From assembly GCA_030159075.1 (NCBI GenBank), contig BROG01000510.1, positions 452,501 through 516,500 of the forward strand: 64,000 bases of DNA. The letters are read 5' to 3'. Position numbers and translations under genes: made by a program. Of this stretch, positions 27,801 to 36,324 are shown piece after piece (the first letter of the stretch is position 1; each line of letters opens with the position of its first letter). Origin of the DNA: Atrina japonica (Eukaryota; Mollusca; Bivalvia; Pterioida; Pinnidae). The notes beneath the pieces are model-generated. The model saw only the letters and a program-made list of their open reading frames with translations, did no database searches and had not been told where the DNA came from.

Positions 27801-30745
27801 ATCAGTCTCTGAAAAACAATGGACTCTTCTGTAAATCAAATGATTTAGGCCAGTCCAAATGTGTCCTTAGGGATGAATGAGTTAATTTTATAGGCATAAT
27901 ATATTAGTGGATGACGTGTGATTTGTCTGATTTCTACAGAAATATATCATGGTTATACCAGATGAACCTATATTTGAAAATCAGTTACCTGCTTTGACAC
28001 TAAATACATTTCTTTTGTCGATTTCCTATAGACATGAATATTAACTCATCAACCCCTGTGAAACCATGGACTCTTAAGTAAATCAATAACTCAGACTAGT
28101 CCAAATGTGTCTTTGGGGGTGAATGGGTTAAGATATTATGGCATATTCAGTTTTGTTAAAATCTTTGAGATAGGAAAAACTAGCCAATTAGATTTGACAG
28201 GGACTGGTTATGAGTTATAATGAAGTGTTTGCTTTCATAAACAAGAAATGATATTCACAACATTGGCTTTGTTAATGGTCAAGAGTAAAATTGATGTTAA
28301 TTTCTGCACTTTGTATGTATGCGTTTTCCTATAGGTCACCGCTGATGAGTAGAATTCATACCAAACTTAGCAAGTATGATATAATTTGCCGTCTAAGCGC
28401 TATGCAGTTATTTTAAGACCGTTCTATCATATAGCATATATCTGTTGCTTTCTTTTCATATACAAGATTCTCCAAGTTATGTACATGATATTTATGCTGT
28501 ATTTGTTTCTATATAAAGAAAATCTAATTTTCATCATGTTTAGGTCATTCATTACGTTAATTCTAGACTTCTTTATATCGGTAACTCATCATCCCCTGAG
28601 AAACAATGAACTCTTCAATAAAGCATTGACTTAGGCAAGTCCAAATATGTCTTTAGGGGTAATTGAGTTTAAAAGCATTTTTGTCTGTTTTATAAAAAAA
28701 ATCATTCTAAAAGTCTTCCCATGATATAAGGAGGGATTAACCCTGATCTGCTTGAATCTCAACTTGAATAGCACACATAGAATTTTCTTTTTTTTTAGAA
28801 CAAGCTGTTGTCCCACTTACGTACCTATAGTATCATGTCCATCCTGATACATCAGCTTTCTATATCCATGTTATATAAATTGGAGAATTTTGCATTTCAA
28901 AACTTGTCCAGAATTTTGTTAATTAACAGATTTGTACAGTGCATATGTACTTACATATGATTTATCGAATATCAAAGGAAGTAGATTTATCAAAATCTGA
29001 CATTCTTAGTCTAGATATGTATACATTATTCATACATGGTGCTAGCATAATACTGGTTTAGATCACAGGAAGCCTGTACTTGTGTTAAAAAGGAGCAACA
29101 GTTTTACATATAGTCTCATATACGCTATAAACATTGACAGTTATTGTAGTGCTAAAAATTCAATGGGTTCTTTACTTTCGAGTACACATTCTTAACTGCC
29201 ATTAACATCTTGTGTATACTGACATATAATGCTTATTTATACTAAGTTTATTTATCAAAGGAATATTTATTCATCGCATGTTTTAAATATGTATTTGGTG
29301 ATATAATACAGCATCAAATGGGAAAGTAATACCGGTACTGGTTGATGACCAGTGGTCAGCTAGAACCAGTTGTCGGCTATAACATGATTTCGGCTTTATA
29401 GAACAAGATTTTGTGAGATTTCTTTCAGATCAATCTTTAGATATTGGACATTTTACTCAAACAGAAGGTTAAAAATATTGTTGTAATACTTAGATACTAA
29501 AGACGAAATTACACCATAGCTGACTACTGGTCCGGTACCAGTATACACTATACAAGATTATTTGAAGTGTTTCATAGATCATTGTTGAGGCTGTCAATTT
29601 TTTTTCACCGTTTAAAAATAGATAAGAGAACTTCAACATTCATTGAATACACCAACACTTTTTTCGCTTTGCATGTTAATGAGCTTTAAATCTCGTCTTG
29701 GTCTGCCCATGGATGCGGGTATCTAGGGAAATTCAGCAGAAGACGACCAGTATGGCTTCAGCTATCGTCTCCTTTTGTAAAATATATCAATTACTTGTGC
29801 TACAGCTGACTGAGAACTTACAATCATAACACTTCAGTGTTCAAATATAATGTTATAACAAATAACCAGTTTGTCAAAGTCTTCAAAAGTTTTTATGCAT
29901 GTATTTACCAAATCTTTAGTATACTCTTTGATGATATAATACATCATGTATCACTTACGTTTTGGTCCACACGTTAAAATCTGATACATTTTGTGTTAAA
30001 ATATCTCAATCTTAGCGGCGACAAAATGATGATAGAAAGATAAAACAAAAAGATAATTAAGTAAAATAGCAAATAAAAAAATTCACCATTTGTCGCCAGT
30101 TCATTCACTTTTACTGTATAGTCTTGTTGTAGATAATGGGGTTATGGTGATGCCCTAAGATTTATTGTACTCGGTTTAAACGTTTAAACTTGATGTCAGT
30201 TTCTAGAACTATACAATACATTTCTGTCTGTATTTAAATGTCAGTATTTAAACTATCAAACTGTAATAATTTCCTATTTGAAATACCCTGTTAATGCTTG
30301 TAATTATATAAAGATCTAGTCAAATTGTAATATTATAGAAGAACGTTTTCATCTTAATTGGGCAACACTTATTTAGTGGTCATTTAAAAATCATTATGAC
30401 GGTGACGGGGTAATAATGCTTGTATCTTTATAAGAGGATATGGGTATGCTTTACTTTTGATTATCAATGTCTAAAAGTTTATAACGTATATACATGCATT
30501 TTCGTGAATCTTATAAATTCAACATCCATTTGAATGTCATACTTATATTTAATATTTTAGATATTTATTATGTATTTTTCTTACATAAAATATAAAATCA
30601 GTGTGGCATTTGTAATTACGTGGTCTTGTGTGTGCAAAGGGTTTGAAAGTAATTTTATTCTAAAATATTCCTCTAAATACTAGCACGTTAATATGATAAG
30701 AGTTTTAAGAATTGCATATTCTACCACTGGTGTCACACTCACACA

Positions 30746-30824
<79 letters not shown>

Positions 30825-31329
30825 AGCAGTCAATATAAAAATATAAAACGTCCACTTGTGGTTAACTAGAATATAAGAGGTATCGCACATAAATACTTAT
30901 GTAACAGATAACTGTGTTTTAATACACTCCTATCATGATCCCACATTTTGATTTCGCACATAAATACTTATGTAACAGATAACTGTGTTTTAATACACTC
31001 CTATCATGATCCCACATTTTGATTTACCAGTAGTTTTACCAAAAAGATAGGTAAAAACCTCTAGTAAATCAAAAAGTGGGAACATGATAGTACAAACAAT
31101 ATGCTGTCTATACAATCAGCAAGGTCTACAACATTGACACTCGCTGTAGATGAAGTAACTGATTATTTCAATCAAAGTCATTAGGACGATCCATCAACAA
31201 TCTTTTTATTTTTTAATATAGAATGTCACTTTTGTTTTTTGTTGTACAATGTACCTGGAGTATCTCACGTGTGTTTATCTAATTTGAAGTCATTTTCTTT
31301 TACAGAGTGGCGTTCCAGCAAACTTATAA
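6681..31329 (+). CDS. CAT: catalase (11 coding exons, 5' incomplete)
   Basis: Haem catalase, which converts 2 H2O2 to O2 and water, mainly in peroxisomes. Coding exons are 6681-6852, 9789-9899, 11586-11716, 13033-13083, 14176-14355, 19062-19253, 20097-20249, 22322-22460, 23033-23184, 26626-26796 and 31306-31329. Every intron is GT-AG and all phases agree. They total 1476 nt, or 491 residues plus stop; about 20 N-terminal residues are missing. In human numbering, which is offset by about 22 at the start, the catalytic His75 lies in [13 protein letters not shown]. The distal Asn148 lies in [12 protein letters not shown]. The proximal haem ligand Tyr358 lies in [14 protein letters not shown]. 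The C-terminus ...SGVPANL resembles the mammalian ...KANL peroxisomal signal. Odd points are Gln at human His305 (IWPQGEF), Cys at human His211 (FRCMNGYG) and Pro in place of Lys at position -4. I know these human residues from memory. Assignment to catalase is certain; the missing exon is presumed to lie upstream. Confidence 0.98.
8911..9040 (+). mobile_element. SINE 3' fragment in catalase intron
   Basis: The sequence from aaggccggttgtctcttcc through accattaaaaactggctgcc and tgttgagtgtgg is repeated at 23285-23375 and more loosely at about 61880-61980. This is a tail shared by a second, non-V SINE type. No tRNA head is present in this copy. Confidence 0.55.
9333..9550 (+). mobile_element. 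degraded tRNA-derived SINE
   Basis: The head has an A-box-like segment (atctagtggtagaacattc) and a B-box-like segment (gggtttaattcctgg) at tRNA-like spacing. About 150 bp of non-tRNA body follows. The match to a tRNA cloverleaf is poor in the acceptor stem, so I call a retroposon rather than a tRNA gene. Confidence 0.55.
9789..9899 (+). CDS. CAT: catalase exon, [11 protein letters not shown] segment
   Basis: Acceptor aattacag, donor G|gtaaat, phases 1 and 1. It encodes [19 protein letters not shown] to GVRFSTV, with the Phe-Ser-Thr segment that lines the haem pocket in catalases. It aligns without gaps to vertebrate catalase. Confidence 0.97.
10066..10850. repeat. tandem array, about 53-bp unit, about 14 copies
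   Basis: A unit built on catccactacattcagtgat, cttgggagaggtcttgtcat and ggcaatctcttga repeats across the catalase intron between exons 9789-9899 and 11586-11716. Units differ by point changes and a few truncations. Apparent open frames on both strands are periodic shadows of the repeat. Confidence 0.95.
11586..11716 (+). CDS. CAT: catalase exon, distal haem-pocket Asn
   Basis: Acceptor ttttcag, donor CTG|gtaggt. It encodes [20 protein letters not shown] to FFIRDPIL. This carries the Asn of GNNTPIFF, equivalent to human Asn148, one of the catalytic residues. Confidence 0.97.
11841..12450. repeat. tandem array, 57-59-bp unit, about 10 copies
   Basis: agtctaccaaactaaactga recurs at 11841, 11898, 11955, 12012, 12069, 12126, 12183, 12242, 12301 and 12359. 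The early units are exactly 57 bp apart and nearly identical. Later units gain two bases (gaaagtggtt) and diverge. It lies wholly inside a catalase intron. Confidence 0.96.
13033..13083 (+). CDS. CAT: catalase 51-bp exon
   Basis: Acceptor tttttacag, donor AAG|gtaaga, phase 0 to 0. It encodes [17 protein letters not shown], the conserved segment that follows RDPIL in catalases. Confidence 0.97.
14176..14355 (+). CDS. CAT: catalase exon, NADPH-site segment
   Basis: Acceptor taatgtag, donor AAG|gttggt. It encodes [20 protein letters not shown] to [11 protein letters not shown]. It includes the His, Ser, Arg and Lys positions that contact NADPH in mammalian catalase (human 194, 201, 203, 237), all retained. 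The normally conserved His of RHMNGYG is Cys here (RCMNGYG, codon TGC at about 14275-14277). Confidence 0.97.
15730..15882. mobile_element. MITE-like element with about 35-bp inverted ends
   Basis: The left end (ggggcccgttttacaaaagg then ttgtaaatcctaaatccta) matches the reverse complement of the right end (taggatttaggacttatgac then ataaaacggcccc). About 150 bp, non-coding. A related but more diverged element lies at 27139-27393. Confidence 0.75.
15900..16001. mobile_element. about 90-bp palindromic element, diverged copy
   Basis: It shares aaaatggactgt, gacttagaccagtccagatg and gaatgagttaa with the 91-bp elements at 27794, 28041 and 28581. The left end is degraded. Confidence 0.5.
16640..16812. 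mobile_element. foldback element
   Basis: taatttctgtggaaacgctg at about 16679 is mirrored by gcatttccacagaaatta near 16792-16810. Inner arms repeat the sequence aatcggagaattttat. It can form a long hairpin; non-coding. Confidence 0.6.
19062..19253 (+). CDS. CAT: catalase exon, TDQGIKN to NPFDLTK
   Basis: Acceptor atctttacag, donor AAG|gtatat, phase 0 to 0. It encodes the segment from [16 protein letters not shown] to [12 protein letters not shown], including the WTLNIQIM strand of the beta barrel. It aligns to vertebrate catalase without gaps. Confidence 0.97.
20097..20249 (+). CDS. CAT: catalase exon, [13 protein letters not shown]
   Basis: Acceptor atcttacag, donor CAG|gtatgt. It encodes [19 protein letters not shown] to [11 protein letters not shown]. 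The residue after WP is Gln (CAA at 20106-20108). In NADPH-binding mammalian catalases this position is His305. Confidence 0.97.
20250..22321 (+). other. catalase intron with repeat debris
   Basis: GT-AG intron. It contains a region related to the catalase-proximal dispersed repeats and the foldback element at 22028-22234. The short plus-strand frames at 20618, 21124 and 21477 show no recognisable domains. Confidence 0.75.
22028..22234. mobile_element. foldback element with about 65-bp arms
   Basis: The left arm (ggcctttaccaagtgaaata ... tataagctacatggtatc) pairs with the right arm (ataccatgtagcttatatag ... atcacttggtaaaggcc). A roughly 50-bp unpaired centre separates them. The outermost right end repeats ttggtaaaggcc a second time. 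Non-coding; it lies about 90 bp upstream of a catalase exon. Confidence 0.8.
22322..22460 (+). CDS. CAT: catalase exon with the proximal haem ligand Tyr
   Basis: Acceptor tgtttttag, donor G|gtaaca. It encodes [19 protein letters not shown] to [16 protein letters not shown] fits the catalase proximal haem-ligand signature; its Tyr is the axial iron ligand (human Tyr358) and the Arg is human Arg354. Confidence 0.98.
23033..23184 (+). CDS. CAT: catalase exon, [11 protein letters not shown] segment
   Basis: Acceptor tttatttcag, donor AAG|gtaatt, phase 1 to 0. It encodes [19 protein letters not shown] to [13 protein letters not shown], the linker between the catalase core and the C-terminal helices. 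Confidence 0.97.
23285..23375 (+). mobile_element. SINE 3' fragment
   Basis: tctcccccaccattaaaaac, tggccgccaccatataactg and ttgttgagtgcgg match the tail at 8911-9040 of this window. It ends in a simple AT-rich run. Confidence 0.55.
23824..25025 (+). mobile_element. AGCTCAC-ended dispersed element, copy A
   Basis: It opens with a perfect small hairpin (agctcacttgacccttcggg, then ccaagtgagct). It closes with aggtgagcaacttaaagccc followed by cttgggcctcttg. Internally it has the sequence tctcaagaaccag ... aaccaaactt and two 166-bp monomers with agtgaaagaagcaaaaatgt at 24663 and 24829. The same internal blocks are in 33040-34641 and the same ends in 31983-33020. No coding capacity, so non-autonomous. 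The class is unknown to me. Confidence 0.8.
25181..25540. mobile_element. foldback element, about 85-bp arms
   Basis: The left arm (gggtagaacactacgtcaca ... atgctcttttctaccc ... catgcaaccaaatctctcat) is mirrored by the right arm (atgagatttctgttgcatga ... gtagaaaagagcaattccag ... gcagggtagaaca). About 200 bp of centre separates them. Confidence 0.75.
25560..26010. repeat. three to four degenerate tandem units of about 130 bp
   Basis: Each unit has a C-rich segment (gtcctgccccacc), then an AT segment (accatatatattcttg ... gttatgggtagacat). The units lie near 25573, 25690, 25819 and 25949. The unit resembles the repeat near 48260-49340 (cccctaaaccatatattttc). Confidence 0.65.
26372..26519. mobile_element. 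foldback element with 60-bp arms
   Basis: tatagtgttttacagaaatg ... aatatattgggtccatgaaa ... tgtattggg is followed by a loop of about 15 bp (cttggcttcgcctca). The mirror is cccaatacaactttttttca ... tggacccaatatatttctgt ... aaaacactatat. Near-perfect hairpin, about 100 bp upstream of a catalase exon. Confidence 0.85.
26626..26796 (+). CDS. CAT: catalase exon, C-terminal helices
   Basis: Acceptor cctgttacag, donor TTG|gtatat. It encodes [19 protein letters not shown] to DKIKAKKPL. If the following intron is not removed, the frame stays open for 19 codons with a hydrophobic run ([18 protein letters not shown]) before a stop at 26851-26853. Confidence 0.97.
27139..27393. mobile_element. MITE-like element related to 15730-15882
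   Basis: The left end ggggcctgtcttacaaatgg and the right end gacttacaacttcttgataa followed by aaacggatcc are imperfect inverted repeats. Internal blocks repeat aagacttacgac-type sequence. It is more diverged and longer than the 15730 copy. Confidence 0.55.
27794..27885. mobile_element. 91-bp palindromic MITE, copy 1
   Basis: It begins ttaattcatcagtctctga and ends agggatgaatgagttaa. The two ends are inverted repeats. The interior has aacaatggactcttctgtaa and gccagtccaaatgtgtcc. Confidence 0.7.
28041..28131. mobile_element. 91-bp palindromic MITE, copy 2
   Basis: It begins ttaactcatcaacccctgtg and ends gggggtgaatgggttaa. This is the best-preserved ends of the family in the window. It lies 155 bp after copy 1 in the same orientation. 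Confidence 0.75.
28581..28671. mobile_element. 91-bp palindromic MITE, copy 3
   Basis: It begins gtaactcatcatcccctgag and ends aggggtaattgagttta. It has the same internal aacaatgaactcttcaataa and gcaagtccaaatatgtc blocks. Confidence 0.7.
30733..30822. repeat. CA microsatellite
   Basis: About 45 CA dinucleotides with few interruptions, inside the last catalase intron. Confidence 0.97.
30884..31025. repeat. perfect 71-bp tandem duplication
   Basis: cgcacataaatacttatgta ... cccacattttgattt occurs at 30884-30954 and again at 30955-31025 without visible differences, so the event is recent or an assembly artefact. Confidence 0.9.
31001..31090. repeat. hairpin with 40-bp arms
   Basis: ctatcatgatcccacatttt ... 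gatttaccagtagttttacc is mirrored by ggtaaaaacctctagtaaat ... caaaaagtgggaacatgata across a 9-base loop (aaaaagata). It overlaps the second unit of the 71-bp duplication, so the duplication copied one arm. Confidence 0.85.
31306..31329 (+). CDS. CAT: catalase terminal coding exon with peroxisomal signal
   Basis: Acceptor ttcttttacag. Only 24 coding bases: SGVPANL and TAA. The ANL end matches the non-canonical PTS1 of animal catalase (human KANL). The whole targeting signal depends on splicing this small coding segment. Confidence 0.95.
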   Translation, partial: SGVPANL

Positions 31330-31970
31330 TTTCAATATTCGGACTGAAGTGTATATATTTCTTATTCTGAACTTAAAGAGGATTGAGATAAGAGAAGGCT
31401 GTGATTAATCGGTGATTATTAAGAAAAAACATTCAGATGAATTTCTTCTTTCATACAGTACAGATTATTTCTGCTTCATTTCTCATGGATTTAATTATTT
31501 TTCGAAGACACAGTTGGAAGACATTATTAATTCAGTGAACATTTCTTTATCACAGGAATGATAAAATTTGTGGCATCATGTAAAAAAAAAAAAAATTGTT
31601 TTATTTAATTTCTGCTATTTGTTTACCTGATAATCAAAATGTTTGTTTGTTTATTAATTCATGTATTTTGTTTTAATGATAACAACACAATAGACTGGAT
31701 AAGTACAATGCTAACTTATTTTGTTTTAATGATAACAACACAATAGACTGGATAAGTACAATGCTAACTTATGCAAAATATGTTATTTTCTTAATTTTAT
31801 GTTATGTACCTAATCCATTTACAATTTTACATGCGAAAGGTCGCCCAATGCTCACATGTATTATTTTCTGCAATTTGAGATGTTTGATGCTGAGGTTTTC
31901 TACCGTATTTTCAAATTGAATCATGCTTCATGTAAATTAATATATAATAAAGATGAATAGATACAACATA
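31330..31970 (+). other. CAT: catalase 3' UTR (predicted)
   Basis: It runs from the stop codon to a candidate polyadenylation signal aataaa at 31946-31951. It contains a tandem duplication of 53 bp (31664-31769). The end point is inferred from the signal only. Confidence 0.55.
31664..31769. repeat. 53-bp tandem duplication in the catalase 3' UTR
   Basis: tattttgttttaatgataac ... gtacaatgctaactt occurs at 31664 and again at 31717 without visible differences. Confidence 0.9.
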
Positions 31971-31982
31971 GTTTCTTAATTC

Positions 31983-33020
31983 TTAGCTCTCCTGATTTAA
32001 GGTTCAAATGAGCTTTTCTGATCACCTTTTGTCTGTACGTCTGTCCGTTAACTTTTTACATTTTACATGAAACTTTATAGGAAGGCAAGTACGTAAGGTC
32101 CTCTACCAAGTTTGTTCATTTCGTCCGGATCGGCCCAGGGTGGGGCAAAATAGGCATCAGGGTGTACCCCTCTTTAAAAATTTTCTCCACCAGTACCGCT
32201 GCAGGGATTGAAAAACTAACAGGGAATCGGAATTTTACTTGCACAAATTGGGTAGAGAAATGCTCTCTTGAAAGGATTTTGATGAAATTTATTTTTTTCT
32301 GATTTTTTTTAAGACTGCAAAAATAAAGGGGGATGTGAAGTTTTCACACAGTCAGCTCCTTCAAAATCGCATCTGGGATTTTGATATAACTTTACTTTCT
32401 CTAACAAATTCGTTCATTTCAGCTGGACCAGTCTCCAGAACTGCTACATGGATTAAAAAAACTTATTGCATGTGAGTGATCTACAAAAATGTGTGATTCA
32501 AGTATGTTAATTTCTTAGAAAGCGAAAAATAGATTTTTGATGCTTTTTTGACGTCTTTAAAGACACTCATTTTTGTACATTTTTTGTATGATTTCTTTGA
32601 TTGTCTCCCCTTTATGATGCATTCATTTTCTGCATTTTACCTGTAATTTTGTAGAGAAATTCTCTCTTGAAAAAAAATTGCTGGAATTATGTTTTCGAAT
32701 TCTTTATTAACTTTACGCAAAAATAAAGGGGGAACCTGGGGACATTTTTTTCACACTATTAGTTGCTCTTCAATCCCACTTTGCAGTAAGGAAGTACCCA
32801 AGATCTACCACGTTTTTGTATTTTGGCCAGATAGACGCAGAGGTGGATCAAGGATAGGGTAAAATAGGTCTCGGGTGTAACCCTCTTTGAAAATCTTCTA
32901 CAGAAGTACTGCATGGATTGAAAAACCAGTTGCATCTGGATGATTTACATGTTACTTTATAACAATTTGTAAATTGAGATTCTCTCAGGTGAGCGATGTG
33001 GCCATTTGCCTCTTGTTTTT
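31983..33020 (+). mobile_element. AGCTCAC-ended dispersed element, copy B
   Basis: It begins ttagctctcctgatttaagg then ttcaaatgagctt (a decayed terminal hairpin) and ends caggtgagcgatgtggccat then ttgcctcttg. Interior with gtctgtacgtctgtccgtta, which resembles copy A only loosely, and no 165-bp monomers. It starts about 12 bp after the inferred catalase 3' end. Confidence 0.65.
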
Positions 33021-33039
33021 ATTTGCAACCATTATTAAT

Positions 33040-34641
33040 CTGGTTTTCAGCCAGACTCATGGTGACCTATTGCAATCGTCCGTTGTTAACATTTACACAT
33101 TTTTGACTTCTCAAGAACCAGTGGACCAATTTTAACCAAACTTGGCATATAGTATTCCCATGTGATGTCACATAAAAAGGGGCTAGGACCCAAAAAGGAC
33201 CAAAACTAGATACATCTTTAAAAATCTTCTTCTCATGAACCAGTAATCAGATTATGTTCAAATTTTGTATGCATGATTGTTAAGTCAGTATCTAAAAAGT
33301 ATGAAATCTGTCCGTGAATGAGTTTTAATTGTAAATTTTTTTACTACTTCTCCAGAATCATTTGGTCAATTTGAACCAAACTTGACAGGAAGTATAACCA
33401 TGTAAAGCTGCATTAAGTTTGTGGATGAAAAGGGGCTAGGGCCAAACATGGCTGTCATGGCTAAAAATAGAACGAATGAGTCAGCAGTTTTTTTTTTATT
33501 TAAGAGATGTATCTAAAATTATTAAAGCTAGAAAAAAACGTTACCTTAAAATGAGCGGCTTGCAAAAATCTACCATAAGTTTACCATGTCGATTCTACCC
33601 TTATGGGAGTTAATTCCTCTTTCAAGTGGATTTGTCATGTTTTTTGACATTATCTTGAAAAGCATAATAGCTAGAATAAAAGTGAAAGAAGAAAAAATGT
33701 TCAACAAGCAAAGATCTACAAAAAAGTCAATACGGCTGAAATTATTAGGTCATCCCTTATGGGATTTATTTCTCCTTTTTAAGTGAATTTTTCATGTTTT
33801 TGGATGTTTTAGACATCATCTTGAAAAGTATAATAGCTAGTGTAAAAGTGAAAGAAGCAAAAATGTTCAGAACGCAAAGATCTACAAAAAAAATCAACAT
33901 GGCCGAAATTGTCAGATCACCCGTAATGTGAGTTATTTCCCCTTTTAAGTGGATTTTTTAAAATGTTTTTTGACATTGTATTTAAAAGCATAACAGCTAA
34001 AGTAAAAGTGAAAGAAGCAAAATATTCAGCATGCAAAGGGTCTACAAAAATGTCAATAGGGCCGAAATTGTCAGGTCACCCCTTATGGGATTTATTTCCC
34101 CGTTTTAGTAGATTTCTCATGTTTTGGACACTTTTTGTCCTATTATCGCGAAAAGTATAGATAGAGGAAAAGTGAACGAAGCTAAAATGTTCAGCATGCG
34201 AAGATCTACAAAAAAAAAAATCCATAGGGATGAAATTGCCGGGTCGACCCTTATAATAGTGATTTCCTCTTTTTTTTGTAAATTAATATTTGGACAGTTT
34301 TGTCTTATTATCTTGTAAAGTATAACAGATAGAGAGAAAGTTAAAGAAGCAAAATGGTCAGCACGCAAATATCTACAAAAAAGTCAAAACGGTCGAAATC
34401 TTCAGGCTGCCCGTTATGGGAGTTATTTCCCCTTTAAGTGGATTATTCATGTTTTGGACTGTTTTTTTTTACATTATCTTGAAATGAATCGGAGATACAG
34501 TAGAAGTTGAAAGAAGCAGAAATGTTCAGTACGCAGAAATCTACAAAAAAGTCTGCAGGGCAGTTATTGTCATGTCAATGCTTATGGGACTAATTATGTT
34601 GTTTTCAGGTGACTGTTAATGCCGTCGGGCCTGTTGTTTTT
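33040..34641 (+). mobile_element. AGCTCAC-ended dispersed element, copy C, with monomer array
   Basis: The 5' terminus is eroded. The interior matches copy A (tctcaagaaccagtggacca ... ggcatatagtattcccatg; gaaccaaacttgacaggaag). The 3' end reads caggtgactgttaatgccgt then cgggcctgttg. Between about 33600 and 34600 it has six monomers of about 165 bp. Confidence 0.75.
33663..34600. repeat. six 165-bp monomers within element copy C
   Basis: agtgaaagaag-type blocks start at about 33681, 33847, 34007, 34171, 34339 and 34505, that is 160-168 bp apart. Each is followed by caaagatctacaaaaaagtc and ttatgggagttatttcccc. Copy A has only two monomers. Confidence 0.85.
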
Positions 34642-35494
34642 AGAAAAAAATATTGAAAGATTTTGTGTGTCTAAAATTATTTTGCATGTCTATAATTAAG
34701 TTATCATTCGTTTTGAAGACTTCCAAACAGAAAAATAATTGTATGTAGATTTCCATCCCTCAAGCTGTTCCCTCAACGAAATGATATATAAGTAATATTT
34801 TTCCAATTAAACAAATCTTTTGTAATATGGTATCTGGGATCGGGAAGCGATGTTGAAGTCATGCAAGCCTTGAATATTGTGTCAAGATATCCTGACTGCA
34901 CTGTCATCTACTCCGCTATTGGATGCTCTGTTAGATTTTATCCCAAACGTTTGTTCTTCAAATTGCAGAATATTAGTGTGAAGTTGTGGTAAGAAAGCTT
35001 TTAATTGAATTAGAAATTGACATTTTACCACCCTGAATCATGATAGAAACATGGTAACAGCATGAAATATGACTTGGTACTTGCTAGAGTTTGACTCCAG
35101 GCTAGATAATTTAAATCGATACAAAGTATACGAAGTGACATTTTATCAAACAAGAAAAACGACATAATAGTAACAGGTATTTGAAAACATGGGGAAAACT
35201 ATATTCTCCATTGTTTTGATTGTTTGGATATAAATCTCTAAATCACCTTTATTTGTGGCACCTTTTTACTGTGGTCACTTTTCATTGTTTTCTTAAATCA
35301 TGCATTTGTGTTTAGAAAAGTTAATTTTTTTTACAAATGACAAATATTTCCGATGAGCTTGATTTTCCAGTGGCACATGCTTAGTTTCCGGTGTTGGTTC
35401 CTGCCTTAAGCTTTAGAAAAGGAAGCGGCTACTGATTCACCAAATATTCACCTAAACTTGATTAATGAAAGTCGCGGATCTTTTTGGACAAGAC

Positions 35495-35526
<32 letters not shown>

Positions 35527-36324
35527 ATGTCACAACAGGTGTGGTACATTAAAGCACCCCAAAGACATTATCTTTAAGCACTAGTCTTACCAAAATTCAT
35601 CTTTTTTCTTTAGCCATTTCATCTATATATAGTGGCATCTCCATAGAAGTGTAAACGATTAGACAGGACAGAAGGCAACAACAAAATGACAAAAAAATGG
35701 TAACATTACTTAAATGGGCATATATAATATCTTGTATGTTTCTAATTTTAATACATGCACTCGATGTACAATAACAAATTGGAGTTTTACACAGTCATAA
35801 AAATCTGATATTCTTATTTATTTTATGAAAATAAGTTCATATCAAGTGTGGTATGCATATACAAATAGTAAAGTTGAATTAATCAATTACAAGTGCGAAA
35901 CTGGGGTTTTCAAGCAATTTTTACAAAATATATAGGAATTTAACAGTTGTTATGCTGTTATGCCTGCACATTGAACTTTACATTAATGTGACAAGTTTTG
36001 ATATTAAAAATTGCGGTGTTCTTTTTCCACATAAAGATAAGATTCTGTTTAATATACAAACACATCGTTGCATCATTTCCCACTAAAACATGGTAATTAA
36101 ATTCATCTTCAGCATTGAATACTTTTACTTTGGGGACCATACAGAGTCGGAAGCTTTTACTTTCCTACTGAAACTTCTTCCCAAGAATATATACCACATA
36201 TGAGTTTTACTCGTATAAACTGGCACCAAAGGGATGCTTCGTGAAAATAAGATCACATGGTGTCCCTTAAGATAATTTAAATATTTCACATACAAAGTAT
36301 TAAATGTCAATCTACATTGCCACC
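34642..36324. other. intergenic, repeats only
   Basis: It includes a poly-A tract (about 35496-35523). A dispersed repeat (about 35745-35945) recurs at 49571-49765 and, inverted, at about 55550-55690. The last part is presumably the 3' UTR of the minus-strand gene that ends at 36325. No conserved open frame. Confidence 0.6.
35745..35945 (+). repeat. dispersed repeat, copy 1 of 3
   Basis: Blocks cgatgtacaataacaaattg, aagtgtggtatgcatataca and caagcaatttttacaaaata recur in the same order at 49571-49765 and, inverted, near 55550-55690. It ends close to the 3' side of the receptor gene. Confidence 0.65.

Larger units (their letters stand above)
26797..31305 (+). other. 4.5-kb last catalase intron
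   Basis: GT-AG intron. It carries one MITE-like element (27139-27393) and three 91-bp palindromic elements. It also carries a CA microsatellite, a 71-bp tandem duplication and a 40-bp-arm hairpin near its 3' end. No internal gene was recognised. Confidence 0.85.
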
